Shown here piece by piece: positions 10,196 through 20,870 of a DNA stretch of 64,000 nt; position 1 is the stretch's first letter; every line of letters begins with the position of its first letter. The notes beneath the pieces are model-generated. The model made no database searches. It saw nothing but the letters and a program-made list of their open reading frames with translations, and was not told the DNA's origin. The translations under genes and the position numbers were made by a program. The stretch spans positions 75,001 through 139,000 of the forward strand of contig MCFG01000159.1 of the NCBI GenBank assembly GCA_002104895.1, read 5' to 3'. The DNA is from Anaeromyces robustus (Eukaryota > Neocallimastigomycota > Neocallimastigomycetes > Neocallimastigales > Neocallimastigaceae).

Positions 10196-10578
10196 GTTTA
10201 TAATATTTTAATATAATATAATATGAAATTTTAAGGAATATTCGTTCGTAATATTATTATTTTTTATTTATTATATTTTAAAATAATGTAATATTACATT
10301 TTTATTTTTATTGTTATTATATAGGTGCGATTTATAACTATAAAAAATAATTTAAAATAATTAAACTGATTAATTATATAAAATTTAAAAAATAAAATAT
10401 TTACATTTAATAAAAATCAAATAAAATTAATGAATTAAATTTTAACATAAGAAATAAAATAAAATAAAATAAAATGAAATAACAATAATAATAGATAGAT
10501 AATAAATTCTATTAATGGGTATATAATTAATTATTATGAAATGGTATTTTTTAATTTTTTAATTTAATAATAGTTGTA
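10196..10578. other. Spacer and 3' flank of DUF3737 copy 2
   Basis: No gene. It contains the end of the duplicated spacer, then the 3' flank shared by DUF3737 genes (TTCTATTAATGGGTATATAA near 10506-10525, on the opposite strand to the gene's sense). Confidence 0.5.
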
Positions 10579-11511
10579 TTAATTTATATTTTTTTCTTTT
10601 CTAATAATAATTTGGGCATTGTTTTCCATAATAGAACCTTCAAGAATAATTTCTCCAACACTATCAACTGTAATTTTACCACTTTTGGGATTTTTAATTG
10701 AATCAATATGTCCATTAATACTTGCTTCAACTTCTGAATATTCAAATGATAAATCGGTTCCTTCCATTGTACAATTAATTAATTTAAGATTTTTACAATA
10801 GCATAATGGTTGGGTTCCAATAATCTTACAATTAATTAATGTTAATCCTTCTGAAAACCATGCTAAATATTCTCCTTTTAATGTAGAATTTTTAACTATA
10901 ACATTTTTACTATGCCAAAATGCATCTTTAGTATCAAGATAGGAATTATTAATACTTAAATTTTCCATATATTGGAATGAATATTTTCCACTGAATCTTA
11001 TATTATTAATTTTAACATTATTAGTTCCAAAAAGCATATAAACAGAATCAATAGTACTATTATTAATTTCAATATCACTACATTTCCATCCAAATTCTGG
11101 TGAAATAATAGTACTATTATTAATGATAGTATTATGACATTCTCTTAAACATTTAACTGATTCAATTTTACATGAATCAATATATCCATCATTAGCATAC
11201 CAAATTGGAGCTCTTGTTTTTTCATCTAAATTTGAATTCTTTAATACATATTTTTGATTGTGCCATAAAGGATATCTTAAAGAAAAGTTACAAGAATCTA
11301 CGACTATATTTCTTGATTCTTTTAAAGAAGATTCACCATCTCTTGGACCAGCGAAAGTACAATTTTTAATATAAGTATCTTTAACATTATAAAGAGCTCT
11401 TTCTTCATCGTAAGTTTTATTTTCTATAACATTTATAGTTTTTAATTGAGGTTGTTGAACCTTGAAAAGATTTGAATTTTGTAAAGCAGAATTTTGAGCA
11501 ATATCAATCAT
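10579..11511 (-). CDS. DUF3737 family beta-helix protein, copy 2
   Basis: This 310-residue protein is near-identical to the other copies. Distinguishing residues are DTYIKN, WHNQKY (Ser to Asn), HNTIINN, SINNS, KNVIVKN, ILEGSIM and the C-terminal KEKNIN, shared with copy 6. All core DUF3737 segments (GPRDGESSLKE, SPEFGWKC, TKDAFWHSKN, GTQPLCYCKN) are intact. It is divergent from copy 3 across a spacer of about 2.2 kb. Its TATA-like box is at 11713-11726. Function unknown; a soluble intracellular beta-helix protein is inferred. Confidence 0.9.
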   Translation of the reverse strand: MIDIAQNSALQNSNLFKVQQPQLKTINVIENKTYDEERALYNVKDTYIKNCTFAGPRDGESSLKESRNIVVDSCNFSLRYPLWHNQKYVLKNSNLDEKTRAPIWYANDGYIDSCKIESVKCLRECHNTIINNSTIISPEFGWKCSDIEINNSTIDSVYMLFGTNNVKINNIRFSGKYSFQYMENLSINNSYLDTKDAFWHSKNVIVKNSTLKGEYLAWFSEGLTLINCKIIGTQPLCYCKNLKLINCTMEGTDLSFEYSEVEASINGHIDSIKNPKSGKITVDSVGEIILEGSIMENNAQIIIRKEKNIN

Positions 11512-11712
11512 TTTGTTAATTATTATATTTTTTATTAATTACTTTTTTTTTAAAAAAAAAAAAAAAAAAGTTATAACTATTAAGCTTTAAATAAATCAAA
11601 TTAGCTTTTTATTTATCAATTATTAACTTTGATATTTAATTAATTTAATGTACTTTTTAAAAATATATAAAATTTAAAGATAAAAAAATAAAAAGTCTAC
11701 AAAGAAATTTTT

Positions 11713-11726
11713 GGTCTTTTTATACT
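11713..11726 (-). promoter_or_regulatory. TATA-like box of DUF3737 copy 2
   Basis: AGTATAAAAAGACC on the minus strand, about 200 bases upstream of the ATG, in the block conserved among DUF3737 copies. Confidence 0.5.
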
Positions 11727-13548
11727 TTTTTTTTTAATATTATAATAAGTTAGATTAGCTTAGCAATGTTTAAATATGATTTAATATTACAATTAATAAT
11801 AAGGTTAAAAAATAAAGTAGATTTAATATATTGAATTAATATATTAATTTATATATTAATATATTAAATTATAATATTTATTAAAAAAGTTTTTTTTATT
11901 TATTTTTTTATAAAATTTTTTTTAGTAATGAACTGAAATTTTAATAATGGAATAAAATCCGTTATTAATTTTTATTTTTTAAAAAAAGAAAGAAAGAAAA
12001 AGAAAAAAAAAAAAAAAAAAGAAAAAATCAAATAAAATAATAATGATAATTAATTAATATTAATTTAATAATGCAAATTTTTAATCCATATTAAAATGGA
12101 GTTCAAATCCGATAATTTATATTAATATAAAAGATGAATATTTATATATAATAAATATTTATATATATTTCTTTATAAAATAAAAAAATTGAATAAAATA
12201 TATAATTTTTTATTAATTATTATATTTAAATATAAAATTACGTATTGAACATGTAATTATGATTTTTTATTATAATATTAGTTATTAATTAATGTATTAA
12301 TCTATTATAATCATTATATAATGTATTTAATGTTTTTATACTTAGTAAAGGAAAGATTTTCTTTCTTTAATAAGTAATTACGATCAGAATTATTGGTTTA
12401 AATAAAATTATGAAATTAATTTATTATCATCTTTAAATAATTTAGAACATACTATTAATTAATCATCTAATAGTCTTGATAATAATAATTATAAGAATTC
12501 GGATATTGGTTTAATTGTTCACAATAATTAAAATGTTCATTTATAACATATTAATAACAATTAGTGTATAATATTTTTATATAATATTAAGAAATTTAAA
12601 GGAACATTCATTTGCAATATCAAATTATAACCAAATGTTATTTTCATTTTATATATATAAAGTTTTTATTCTATTAGTTATAGTATATCTTTAAGTATTA
12701 TTTAATTAAATATTGTATATAATAATTAATGTCATTATAATTAATATCATAATTATTGTATATAATATTTAACTTTTATTTTATTCAATTACTAAAAGAA
12801 AGATTTTTCTTTTTTTTTTTTTTAATGAGTTATTATGATATGAATTTTTTTTGTATGTTAAATATGTAAATGCTAAGTATATTAATATTTGTAAATCATA
12901 ATTAACGATTAATAATAAATAATAAATAATATATTTTGATTTTATTTTATATACTTATATGTAAATATTTATGTAATAAAATGTGTTAATGAATTTCTTT
13001 CTTTATTATTATTATTATTATTATTATTTGTTCTTTTCATTTTTAATTAAAGTTATATAATCAAATATACATTTTTTTTAATGATATTTCGGAAAGTAAC
13101 GGAAATCTTTAATAACAGTATATTTTAATACTGATAAATGATTTTAATAAATTTCATGATCTTTTTATCTTTTCTTTTTTTTTCTTTTTTTTTTATTGTA
13201 TAAAATGTTGTATAATTAAAAAAAAAAAAAAAATGTATGAAACGGATTTTAAATCCACTCTTTATTTTAATTATTTGAATTACTAAAAAAAATTTATTTT
13301 TATATTTAAGTTAAAAATATAATATATTAGTAATATATTATAAATAAATTGTTAATATATTATTTTGCATTTAATAATTGAATTATTTATAAATACATCT
13401 GAAATTTTTTTTAAAAATTTTTTAATTATAATTATTATTAATAAAACAATGATGCAAGGATGATAATAAAAATATTAATAAATCTATATTAAGACGAAAA
13501 TAAAATATTAAATAATATTAATTAAATATGTAATAGTAAAAAAAAAAA

Positions 13549-13562
13549 AGTATAAAAAGACC
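13549..13562 (+). promoter_or_regulatory. TATA-like box of DUF3737 copy 3
   Basis: AGTATAAAAAGACC, about 197 bases upstream of ATG 13759, followed by the conserved AAAAATTTCTTTGTAA. Confidence 0.5.
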
Positions 13563-13758
13563 AAAAATTTCTTTGTAAACTTTTTATTTTTAAATTTCAT
13601 ATATTTTTATAAAATACATTAAAGTAATTAAATATCAAAATTAATATTTGATTAAATAAAAGATTAATTTGATTTATTTAAAACTTAAAAACCAATTATA
13701 ATAATATTTTTTTTAAAAAAAAAAATAAAGTAATTAATAAAAAAATATAATAAACAAA

Positions 13759-14679
13759 ATGATTGATATTGCTCAAAATTCTGCTTTACAAAATTCAAAT
13801 CTTTTCAAGGTTCAACAACCTCAATTAAAAACTATAAATGTTATAGAAAATAAAACTTATGATGAAGAAAGAGCTCTCTATAATGTTAAAGATACTCATA
13901 TCAGAAATTGTACTTTTGCTGGTCCAAGAGATGGTGAATCTTCTTTAAAAGAATCAAGAAATATAGTCGTAGATTCTTGTAACTTTTCTTTAAGATATCC
14001 TTTATGGCACAGTCAAAAATATGTATTAAAGAATTCAAATTTAGATGAAAAAACAAGAGCTCCAATTTGGTATGCTAATGATGGATATATTGATTCATGT
14101 AAAATTGAATCAGTTAAATGTTTAAGAGAATGTCATAATACTATCATTAATAATAGTACTATTATTTCACCAGAATTTGGATGGAAATGTAGTGATATTG
14201 AAATTAATAATAGTACTATTGATTCTGTTTATATGCTTTTTGGAACTAATAATGTTAAAATTAATAATATAAGATTCAGTGGAAAATATTCATTCCAATA
14301 TATGGAAAATTTAAGTATTAATAATTCCTATCTTGATACTAAAGATGCATTTTGGCATAGTAAAAATGTTATAGTTAAAAATTCTACATTAAAAGGAGAA
14401 TATTTAGCATGGTTTTCAGAAGGATTGACATTAATTAATTGTAAGATTATTGGAACCCAACCATTATGTTATTGTAAAAATCTTAAGTTAATTAATTGTA
14501 CAATGGAAGGAACCGATTTATCATTTGAATATTCAGAAGTTGAAGCAAGTATTAATGGACATATTGATTCAATTAAAAATCCCAAAAGTGGTAAAATTAC
14601 AGTTGATAGTGTTGGAGAAATTATTCTTGAAGATTCTATTATGGAAAATAATGCCCAAATTATTATTAGAAAAGAATAA
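13759..14679 (+). CDS. DUF3737 family beta-helix protein, copy 3
   Basis: This 306-residue protein has DTHIRN, SINNS and KNVIVKN variants and stops directly after IIIRKE. That is the shorter C-terminus found in all three plus-strand copies; minus-strand copies read on for two to four residues. All family core segments are present. It is divergent from copy 2 and convergent with the PD-(D/E)XK gene at 16104. The 3' flank carries TATATACCCATTAATAGAAT at about 14739. Function unknown. Confidence 0.9.
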   Translation: MIDIAQNSALQNSNLFKVQQPQLKTINVIENKTYDEERALYNVKDTHIRNCTFAGPRDGESSLKESRNIVVDSCNFSLRYPLWHSQKYVLKNSNLDEKTRAPIWYANDGYIDSCKIESVKCLRECHNTIINNSTIISPEFGWKCSDIEINNSTIDSVYMLFGTNNVKINNIRFSGKYSFQYMENLSINNSYLDTKDAFWHSKNVIVKNSTLKGEYLAWFSEGLTLINCKIIGTQPLCYCKNLKLINCTMEGTDLSFEYSEVEASINGHIDSIKNPKSGKITVDSVGEIILEDSIMENNAQIIIRKE

Positions 14680-15992
14680 ATACAAAATTAGTTATTATTA
14701 AAGTAAAAATTAAAAAATACCATTTCATAATAATTAATTATATACCCATTAATAGAATCTATTATCTATCTATTATTGTTATTTCATTTTATTTCATTTT
14801 ATTTTATTTCTTATTAAAAATTAATTTATTAATTTTATCTGATTTTTATTAAATGTAAATAATTAATTTTTTATATTTTATTTTATATTATTAAAGTATT
14901 TATTTATTTAAATTAATTTTTTATAATTAAAAGTTACACCTATAGAATAATAATAAAATAAAAAATGTAATATTATATTATATTAAAATATTATAAATAA
15001 AAAAATAATATTATTGAAAAAAATATTATAAGTGTTCTTAATTTTGAGTGTAAGAATTATTAAAACTTTTTTTATACTATATTTAATTCGAATATTATTT
15101 ATTTTTATAATATTTTATAGTTTGTTTTGATATATGAAATATTGGCTAATGTCTTAAAAAAACATAATTTAGAAATATTTATTTCATAATTATTTATAAT
15201 AAATATTTGTGTTATATGTTATATAAAAAGAGGATAATTTTTTCATTCTTTAATAAAAAGAAATCAATGGTTTTGTATTTTAAAAATAAGAATAATTAAG
15301 AAAAGAAAATTTAAAATTAAATTAAGAAAAGACTATTTTATTTTTTAATATAATATTTTATTGAATCCGGGTAAAATGATTTTAATAAAAATATATTAAT
15401 AAAGTTGAAATAATTATTAAAACGAAATTAATGACTTTAAACAATTTTTATTAATTATACACTATAATTTATTCATTTATTTTATTTATTAATTTATTTA
15501 TTTATTTATTTATTTATTAGTTTATTTATTAGTTTATTTATTTATTTAATTAGTTTATAATTAATTTTAACATGAAATATAAAGAATAAAAATAAAAAAA
15601 ATCTTTTCATTAACTATAATATAAATAAAATATGAATTATCAGAATCATTAATAAGTGTTTTTTCATTATATTTAATTATAGTTATAAAAAGTTGATAAA
15701 TATAATATAAAACAGCTAAAAAGTTATCATATTGTTCTATTAAAAAATAGAATAAAAAAATAATATAAGAAAATAATATAAAATGAAATAAAATATTATA
15801 AAATAATAACAATAATAAAATATATAATCTTATTAATAAAAATATAATAGTAAAAAATAATAAAATATATTATATTATATTATAAATAAAACCTATTTAA
15901 TTTTTTTTATTTAATTAATTTTAATTATTTGATATTATAAAACATGTTAATTTAATTATATAAAATATCATTATTTTTGTCACATATACAAA

Positions 15993-16043
<51 letters not shown>

Positions 16044-16103
16044 ATATAATGAAAAAAATAAAAATAAATTTTATTTTTTTCATTATATTGAAACATAGAT
16101 TTC
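14680..16103. other. Convergent spacer, DUF3737 copy 3 / PD-(D/E)XK gene 1
   Basis: No confident gene. It contains the DUF3737 3' flank (to about 14830), AAGTGTTCTTAATTTTGAGTG (15031-15051), the CCGGGTAAAATGATTTTAAT block (15367-15386) and a TTTA microsatellite (15470-15560). A minus-strand 81-codon ORF at 15567-15812 includes NEKTLINDSDNSYFIYIIVNE. The same short reading frame occurs at the matching place in three other copies but is interrupted upstream in them, so it is more likely a relic than a gene. An AAAT repeat fills 15990-16044. Confidence 0.5.
15990..16044. repeat. AAAT microsatellite
   Basis: Perfect AAAT units just beyond the 3' end of the minus-strand PD-(D/E)XK gene. Corresponding tracts of different length lie beyond the other three copies. 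Confidence 0.8.
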
Positions 16104-17450
16104 TTAAGTTTTTCTCTTTTTTCCTTTATCATTATAATGAATTTCAAACGAATCAAGAATCTCTTTTAATTCATTTTTATCAATATTTAAATTAGTGGCT
16201 AACATATTAATGCTTCTATTTGTATTTTTATCGTATAAAAAGTTATAAAGAATATCTGTTTCATTTTCAGATAAAAAATTAAATTCTTTCACTTTATCTA
16301 ATTTCATATCTCCTTTAAACATTTTTAAAGTAATTTTAATATCAAATTTTCTTTTACTTTTAGATATAGCTTTTTCAAGTCCTTCTTTAAATCCTTCATC
16401 TATAGCTGATATATAATCTCTATTGTCTTTTTCTTTTTGGTTATAATAAGGATAAAAATTTCTATCATTTCCTAATTTTATAAGAATTTTTATAGCTTGT
16501 TGAAATACTTTTTTTTTACTATCAATAAATGCTTCTGGACTAATCAAAAATTTTATCCAACGGTATTGTTTCTTTTGAAGTTTTTTAATATTTTCTTTTT
16601 GTCGAAATTTTTGTATTTCTATAAAATGGAATTCAATGGCATTTTTATAAATTTCTTCTTTATTTGAACTTTTTTCTTTAAGAGTATATATGGAATGACA
16701 TCTTTCATTTAAAGATTTTCTATATTCTATTATCTCCTCTTCGTTTCTCTTTCTTTTTTCTTTACTGTTGTCATTGACTTTCTTATTGTTATTTATTTCC
16801 TTGTTATTGATTTCTTCTTCATTATCATTCTTTTCATCCTCCTTATCTTTTTCATTGTCTTCTTCATCTTCTTTATCGTTTTCATCTTCTTCATTTTCTC
16901 CATTTTCTCCATCTTCTTCATCTTCTTCATCTTCTTCATCTTCTTCATCTTCTTCTTCATCGTCTTCTTCTTCTTCATCGTCTTCATCTTCTTCATCTTC
17001 TTCATCTTCTTCTTCATCGTCTTCATCTTCTTCATCTTCTTCATTATTATTGTATTCAAAATATACTAAACTTGGATCTATAATATTATAATTTAATATA
17101 TTTATCATAATAAAATTAGGTATATCTTTAAATGGAGCAGTTTTTGATAATGAGTGTAAAATTACATCAGAAGCATAATATAAAGATCTTTTACCCATAT
17201 CACCTCTTTTATTGATTTGTACTACTATATTAATAAATTGGTTTGATTTTGTTTCTGCTATTACATTTATATTTTTATCGTTGAACGTTTTCTCATTATT
17301 AGTATATTTCAAATCAATAATACAATTATTATTTTTTAATTTTAAAATACTATTTAAAAAATCTATTAATAACATTTTACATTTAGGAAATCCAAATAGA
17401 CTATTAAATACATAGTCATTTATTGGATCAATAAATCCATATTGATACAT
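16104..17450 (-). CDS. PD-(D/E)XK (Rpn/transposase-like) family protein, copy 1
   Basis: A 448-residue protein. Residues 1-120 match the N-terminal domain of the PD-(D/E)XK nuclease family transposase group (Rpn-like): DPINDYVFNSLFG near 7-19, LIDFLNSIL, the strand pair NVIAETKSNQFINIVVQ, and KRSLYYASDVI. In active relatives the second strand region is usually D-x-n-(E/Q)-x-(K/Q). Here the positions read N and V-V-Q, so catalytic residues may be missing. An Asp/Glu run of about 85 residues follows (near 137-225), then a K/N-rich stretch and a helical C-terminal domain ending GKKRKT. Unlike copies 2-4 it lacks YEKAFKEA repeats. It is head-to-head with copy 2 (595-bp spacer). A DNA-associated role is inferred from the family only. 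Confidence 0.8.
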   Translation of the reverse strand: MYQYGFIDPINDYVFNSLFGFPKCKMLLIDFLNSILKLKNNNCIIDLKYTNNEKTFNDKNINVIAETKSNQFINIVVQINKRGDMGKRSLYYASDVILHSLSKTAPFKDIPNFIMINILNYNIIDPSLVYFEYNNNEEDEEDEDDEEEDEEDEEDEDDEEEEDDEEEDEEDEEDEEDEEDGENGENEEDENDKEDEEDNEKDKEDEKNDNEEEINNKEINNNKKVNDNSKEKRKRNEEEIIEYRKSLNERCHSIYTLKEKSSNKEEIYKNAIEFHFIEIQKFRQKENIKKLQKKQYRWIKFLISPEAFIDSKKKVFQQAIKILIKLGNDRNFYPYYNQKEKDNRDYISAIDEGFKEGLEKAISKSKRKFDIKITLKMFKGDMKLDKVKEFNFLSENETDILYNFLYDKNTNRSINMLATNLNIDKNELKEILDSFEIHYNDKGKKRKT

Positions 17451-18045
17451 GGTAGATTACTTTATTTTAAATAAAAAATAAATAAATAAAAAAAAAACAC
17501 TTATATTTTATTTAAAAATATTTTTAAATTTTTGTATCAATATAATATTACTAATCTCTATGACCAATTATATATATAAGATTGTAAATACAGTTCTATA
17601 AAATTTAAATAAAGAACACTTAAATAATATTATATGATATTAAAAAATAAAAAAAGTAAAAAAAAAGAAAAAAAGAAAAAAAAAGTAATCTTGACTTTTA
17701 TTAATTTCCATTTCTATATAAAATTTTTTACAAAAAAAGTTAAAAAAAGTTATGTCCTCACTTTTTTACAAAAAAAAGTTATGTCCATTTCAATATTATT
17801 ATTATGAAAAAATTTTTTTATATTATAAATTATATTATAATAAATTACATTATATTATATTGTATAATATTATATTGTAATATTTATTGATTTAATGTAA
17901 TTACATGAAAAACTGTATTAATAATCGTACATAATTGGACAGAGTTTAGTAATATTATATTGATACAAAAATTTAAAAATATTTTTAAATAATAAGTGTT
18001 TTTTTTTTATTTATTTATTTTTTATTTAAAATAAAGTAATCTACC
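17451..18045. promoter_or_regulatory. Shared divergent promoter region, PD-(D/E)XK genes 1/2
   Basis: This 595-bp A+T-rich spacer separates two oppositely directed ATGs. Next to each start are mirrored sequences, CATGGTAGATTACTTTATTT and its complement, and TTTGTATCAATATAATATTA. The centre holds a direct repeat of AAAAAAGTTATGTCC (about 17748 and 17772). The spacer recurs almost unchanged at 29300-29898. No TATA box stands out. Confidence 0.5.
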
Positions 18046-19386
18046 ATGTATCAATATGGATTTATTGATCCAATAAATGACTATGTATTTAATAGTCTAT
18101 TTGGATTTCCTAAATGTAAAATGTTATTAATAGATTTTTTAAATAGTATTTTAAAATTAAAAAATAATAATTGTATTATTGATTTGAAATATACTAATAA
18201 TGAGAAAACGTTCAACGATAAAAATATAAATGTAATAGCAGAAACAAAATCAAACCAATTTATTAATATAGTAGTACAAATCAATAAAAGAGGTGATATG
18301 GGTAAAAGATCTTTATATTATGCTTCTGATGTAATTTTACACTCATTATCAAAAACTGCTCCATTTAAAGATATACCTAATTTTATTATGATAAATATAT
18401 TAAATTATAATATTATAGATCCAAGTTTAGTATATTTTGAATACAATAATAATGAAGAAGATGAAGAAGATGAAGAAGAAGAAGATGAAGACGATGAAGA
18501 AGATAAGGAGGATGAAAAAAATGATAATGAAGAGGAAATCAATAACAAGGAAATAAATAACAATAAGAAAGTCAATGACAACAGTAAAGAAAAAAGAAAG
18601 AGAAACGAAGAGGAGATAATAGAATATAGGAAATCTTTATATGAAAGATGTCATTCCATATATACTCTTAAAGAAAAAAGCTCAAATAAAGAAGAAATTT
18701 ATAAAAATGCTATTGAATTCCATTTTATAGAAATACAAAAATTTCGAGAAAATGAAAATATTAAAAAACTTCAAAAGAAACAATACCGTTGGATAAAATT
18801 TTTGATTTGTCCAGAAGCCTTTATTGATAGTAAGAAAAAAGTATTTCAAAAAGCTATAAGAATTCTTACAAAATTAGGAAATGATAGAAGTTTTTATCCT
18901 TATTATTACCAAAAAGAAAAAGACAATAGAGATTATATATCAATTATAGAATATGAAAAAAAAAGATTTAAAAAAGGATTTGAAAAAGGATATAAAGAAG
19001 CATATGAAAAAGCATTTAAAGAAGCATATGAAAAAGCATTTAAAGAATCATATGAAAAAGCATTTAAAGAATCATATGAAAAAGCATTTGAAGAAGGATT
19101 TAAAGAAGAACTTGAAAAAGTTAGATCTGAAAGAAAAAGAAAATCTGATATTAAAATTACTTTAAAAATGTTTAAAATAGGTAAAAAATTAGATGAAGTG
19201 AAAGAATTTAAATTATTATCTAAAAATGAAGTAGATATTCTTTATAACTTTTTATACGATGAAAATACAAATAGCAGCATTAACATGTTAGCCACTAATT
19301 TAAATATTGATGAAAATGCATTAAAGGAAATTCTTGATTCGTTAGAAATTCATTATATTGATAAAGGAAAAAAGAGAAAAACTTAA
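18046..19386 (+). CDS. PD-(D/E)XK (Rpn/transposase-like) family protein, copy 2
   Basis: A 446-residue protein. The first 140 residues are the same as copy 1, including the altered putative active-site strand (NVIAETKSNQF...VVQ). The acidic run is short (about 20-25 residues), and the region near residues 305-350 carries four to five units of an octapeptide YEKAFKEA/S, likely a charged helix or coiled coil. The C-terminal domain, with LKMFKIGKKLDEVKEFKLL and ending GKKRKT, is shared with copies 3 and 4. The insertion/deletion pattern shows the acidic and octapeptide regions evolve by repeat slippage. The start is set by identity with the other copies. Function unknown beyond family membership. 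Confidence 0.8.
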   Translation: MYQYGFIDPINDYVFNSLFGFPKCKMLLIDFLNSILKLKNNNCIIDLKYTNNEKTFNDKNINVIAETKSNQFINIVVQINKRGDMGKRSLYYASDVILHSLSKTAPFKDIPNFIMINILNYNIIDPSLVYFEYNNNEEDEEDEEEEDEDDEEDKEDEKNDNEEEINNKEINNNKKVNDNSKEKRKRNEEEIIEYRKSLYERCHSIYTLKEKSSNKEEIYKNAIEFHFIEIQKFRENENIKKLQKKQYRWIKFLICPEAFIDSKKKVFQKAIRILTKLGNDRSFYPYYYQKEKDNRDYISIIEYEKKRFKKGFEKGYKEAYEKAFKEAYEKAFKESYEKAFKESYEKAFEEGFKEELEKVRSERKRKSDIKITLKMFKIGKKLDEVKEFKLLSKNEVDILYNFLYDENTNSSINMLATNLNIDENALKEILDSLEIHYIDKGKKRKT

Positions 19387-20417
19387 TGAAAACTATGTTT
19401 CAATATAATGAAAAAATAAAAATAAATTTTATTTTTTTCGTTATATTTATTTATTTATTTATATATTTATTTATTTATTTATTTGTATATGTGATAAAAA
19501 TGATGATATTTTATATAATTAAATTAACATGTTTTATAATATCAAATAATTAAAATTAATTAAATAAAAAAAGAAAAAAAATTAAATAGGTTTTATTTAT
19601 AATATTATATATTTTATTATTTTTTACTATTATATTATATTTTATTTTATTTTATAATATTTAATTATATTATTTTTTTTATTTTATTTTTTTATTTTAT
19701 TTTTTTTTAATAGAACAATATAATAACTATTTAACTGTATTATTTATTATATTTATCAATTTTTTATAAGTATAATTCAATATAATGAAAAAACTTTAAT
19801 TAATGATTCTGATAATTCATATTTTATTTATATTATAGTTAATGAAAAGATTTTTTTTATTTTTATTTCTAATATTTCATGTTAAAATTAATTATAAACT
19901 AATTAAATAAATAAATAAACTAATAAATAAATAAATAAATAAATTAATAAATAAATAAATAAATAAATCATTAAATGAATAAGTTATAGTGTAATTAATA
20001 AATTATAGTGTATAATTAATAAAAATTGTTTAAAGTCATTAATTTCGTTTTAATAATTATTTCAACTTTATTAATATATTTTTATTAAAATCATTTTACC
20101 CGGATTCAATAAAATATTATATTAAAAAATAAAATAGTCTTTTCTTAATTTAATTTTAAATTTTCTTTTCTTAATTATTCTTATTTTTAAAATACAAATT
20201 TATTGATACCTTTTTATTAAAGAATGGAAAAATTATCCTCCTTTTATATGACATGAATATTTATTATTTTAGTCTTTTAAATCTATTTTAATTATTATTA
20301 TTTATAAAATAAACAATAAAATAATTTATTATTCTAAATAATATATTTTAAAATTTATTTTAATAATTATTATTGATTAAAATTGATTCCATATATTTGT
20401 AGTTTTCAATTATAATT
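19387..20417. other. Spacer downstream of PD-(D/E)XK gene 2
   Basis: No gene. This is the mirror of the 14.8-16.1 kb spacer: TTTA repeats, the relic reading frame NEKTLINDSDNSYF near 19780-19850 (plus strand), ATTTTTATTAAAATCATTTT and CCCGGATTCAATAAAATATT near 20080-20120. It ends at the left target-site duplication of the first retroposon. Confidence 0.55.
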
Positions 20418-20870
20418 ATGATGTCATCGTCGACCAGTTTCTATCCTGGTTGTTAAGGCGTTTCCTTAGCATACATAAGGCTTCTGGATCGACAACGCAT
20501 CTACCCCAAGCACAAGTGGTTTTCTCCTTCACGGGTTTTACACTGTGGCAAGGTAGTGCACAGGTATAGTATTTGAGGCGTAGCTACTCACGCCTCATTA
20601 AATAATATAAGTATATGAGTAGATCTTTAAGTCTAATAATGTGGGGTGCGGCTCTAAATTATTGGGCGGTTTCCTTGGTGACTACTATTCATATGTGGGG
20701 CTTGTAGACTGGACCCGTTATTAAGTTAGCGTTAGGGTTTAAGTACAAATGTAAAATATATGAATATACCAAGGGCGTCGACGCCGAAAAGGTAAGGCAG
20801 GGAATTTAATTCCGATACATTCATGTGAAAAATCACATGATAAGTCTATAAAAAAAAAAATGATGTCATC
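20418..20870 (+). mobile_element. tRNA-derived SINE-like retroposon 1
   Basis: This G+C-richer insert is flanked by an 11-bp target-site duplication ATGATGTCATC (20418-20428 and 20860-20870) and ends in an A-tail. The head (20429-20500) resembles a tRNA: GGTTGTTAAGGCG for the D-arm, CTTAGCAT matching the tRNA-Ala(AGC) anticodon loop, and a T-arm-like TCTGGATCGAC. The body has a perfect 7-bp stem GAGGCGT/ACGCCTC (20575-20581/20590-20596), and CATGTGA-AAAA-TCACATG (20822-20839) just before the tail. It encodes no protein. Paralogous sequence at 32315-32325 carries one uninterrupted ATGATGTCATC followed by the same AGTTCTTTA flank, proving insertion after duplication. The orientation is plus by the A-tail. 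Confidence 0.85.
20447..20496 (+). promoter_or_regulatory. Pol III A/B-box-like internal promoter, retroposon 1
   Basis: TGGTTGTTAAGG (20447-20458) resembles a degenerate A box. GGATCGACAAC (20486-20496) is a decayed B box; the consensus is GGTTCGANNCC. Spacing is that of a tRNA. The better-preserved counterpart is in retroposon 2. Confidence 0.5.

Larger units (their letters stand above)
11512..13758. other. Divergent spacer between DUF3737 copies 2 and 3
   Basis: The two genes face away from each other. The spacer holds a TATA-like box for each gene (11713-11726 minus, 13549-13562 plus), a relic of the small unknown reading frame (about 12370-12590 plus), and a second related motif near 12785-12860 (AAAGAAAGATTTTTC...GAGTTATTATGATATGAA). 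It also holds the sequence AATGATATTTCGGAAAGTAAC (13079-13099), the uninterrupted counterpart of the second retroposon's insertion site. Confidence 0.6.
16104..19386. repeat. Head-to-head inverted pair of PD-(D/E)XK genes 1 and 2
   Basis: Two genes form a palindrome of about 3.3 kb centred near 17750. The first 400 or so bases of each gene are identical by eye, including synonymous positions. The inner spacer arms (about 100 bases next to each ATG) are also near-identical, while the 3' halves of the genes differ at many codons. The pattern suggests homogenisation around the centre. Confidence 0.85.

Noticed and set aside
10619-10801. 60-codon ORFs antisense to DUF3737 genes (also 35879-36061)
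   Set aside because: Shadows of the conserved beta-helix coding sequence. They are broken in the other copies.
16768-17091. Poly-Ser ORF opposite PD-(D/E)XK gene 1, and similar ones at 28626-28925 and 30272-30472
   Set aside because: They are the complement of the Asp/Glu codon run (GAA/GAT read backwards as TTC/ATC). The sense strand encodes the conserved family protein.
17212-17415. 67-codon ORF MICTTILINWFDF... seen four times opposite the PD-(D/E)XK genes
   Set aside because: It repeats only because the overlapped N-terminal sequence is identical in all four genes. There is no independent support.
16104-19386. Calling the PD-(D/E)XK pair a complete active transposon
   Set aside because: No terminal inverted repeats with target duplications could be identified around the pair. 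The palindrome is explained by gene duplication, and the catalytic residues look altered.
20429-20500. A functional tRNA-Ala gene
   Set aside because: The acceptor and anticodon stems do not pair and the B box is decayed. The sequence is part of a longer A-tailed insert, so it is a tRNA-derived retroposon head.
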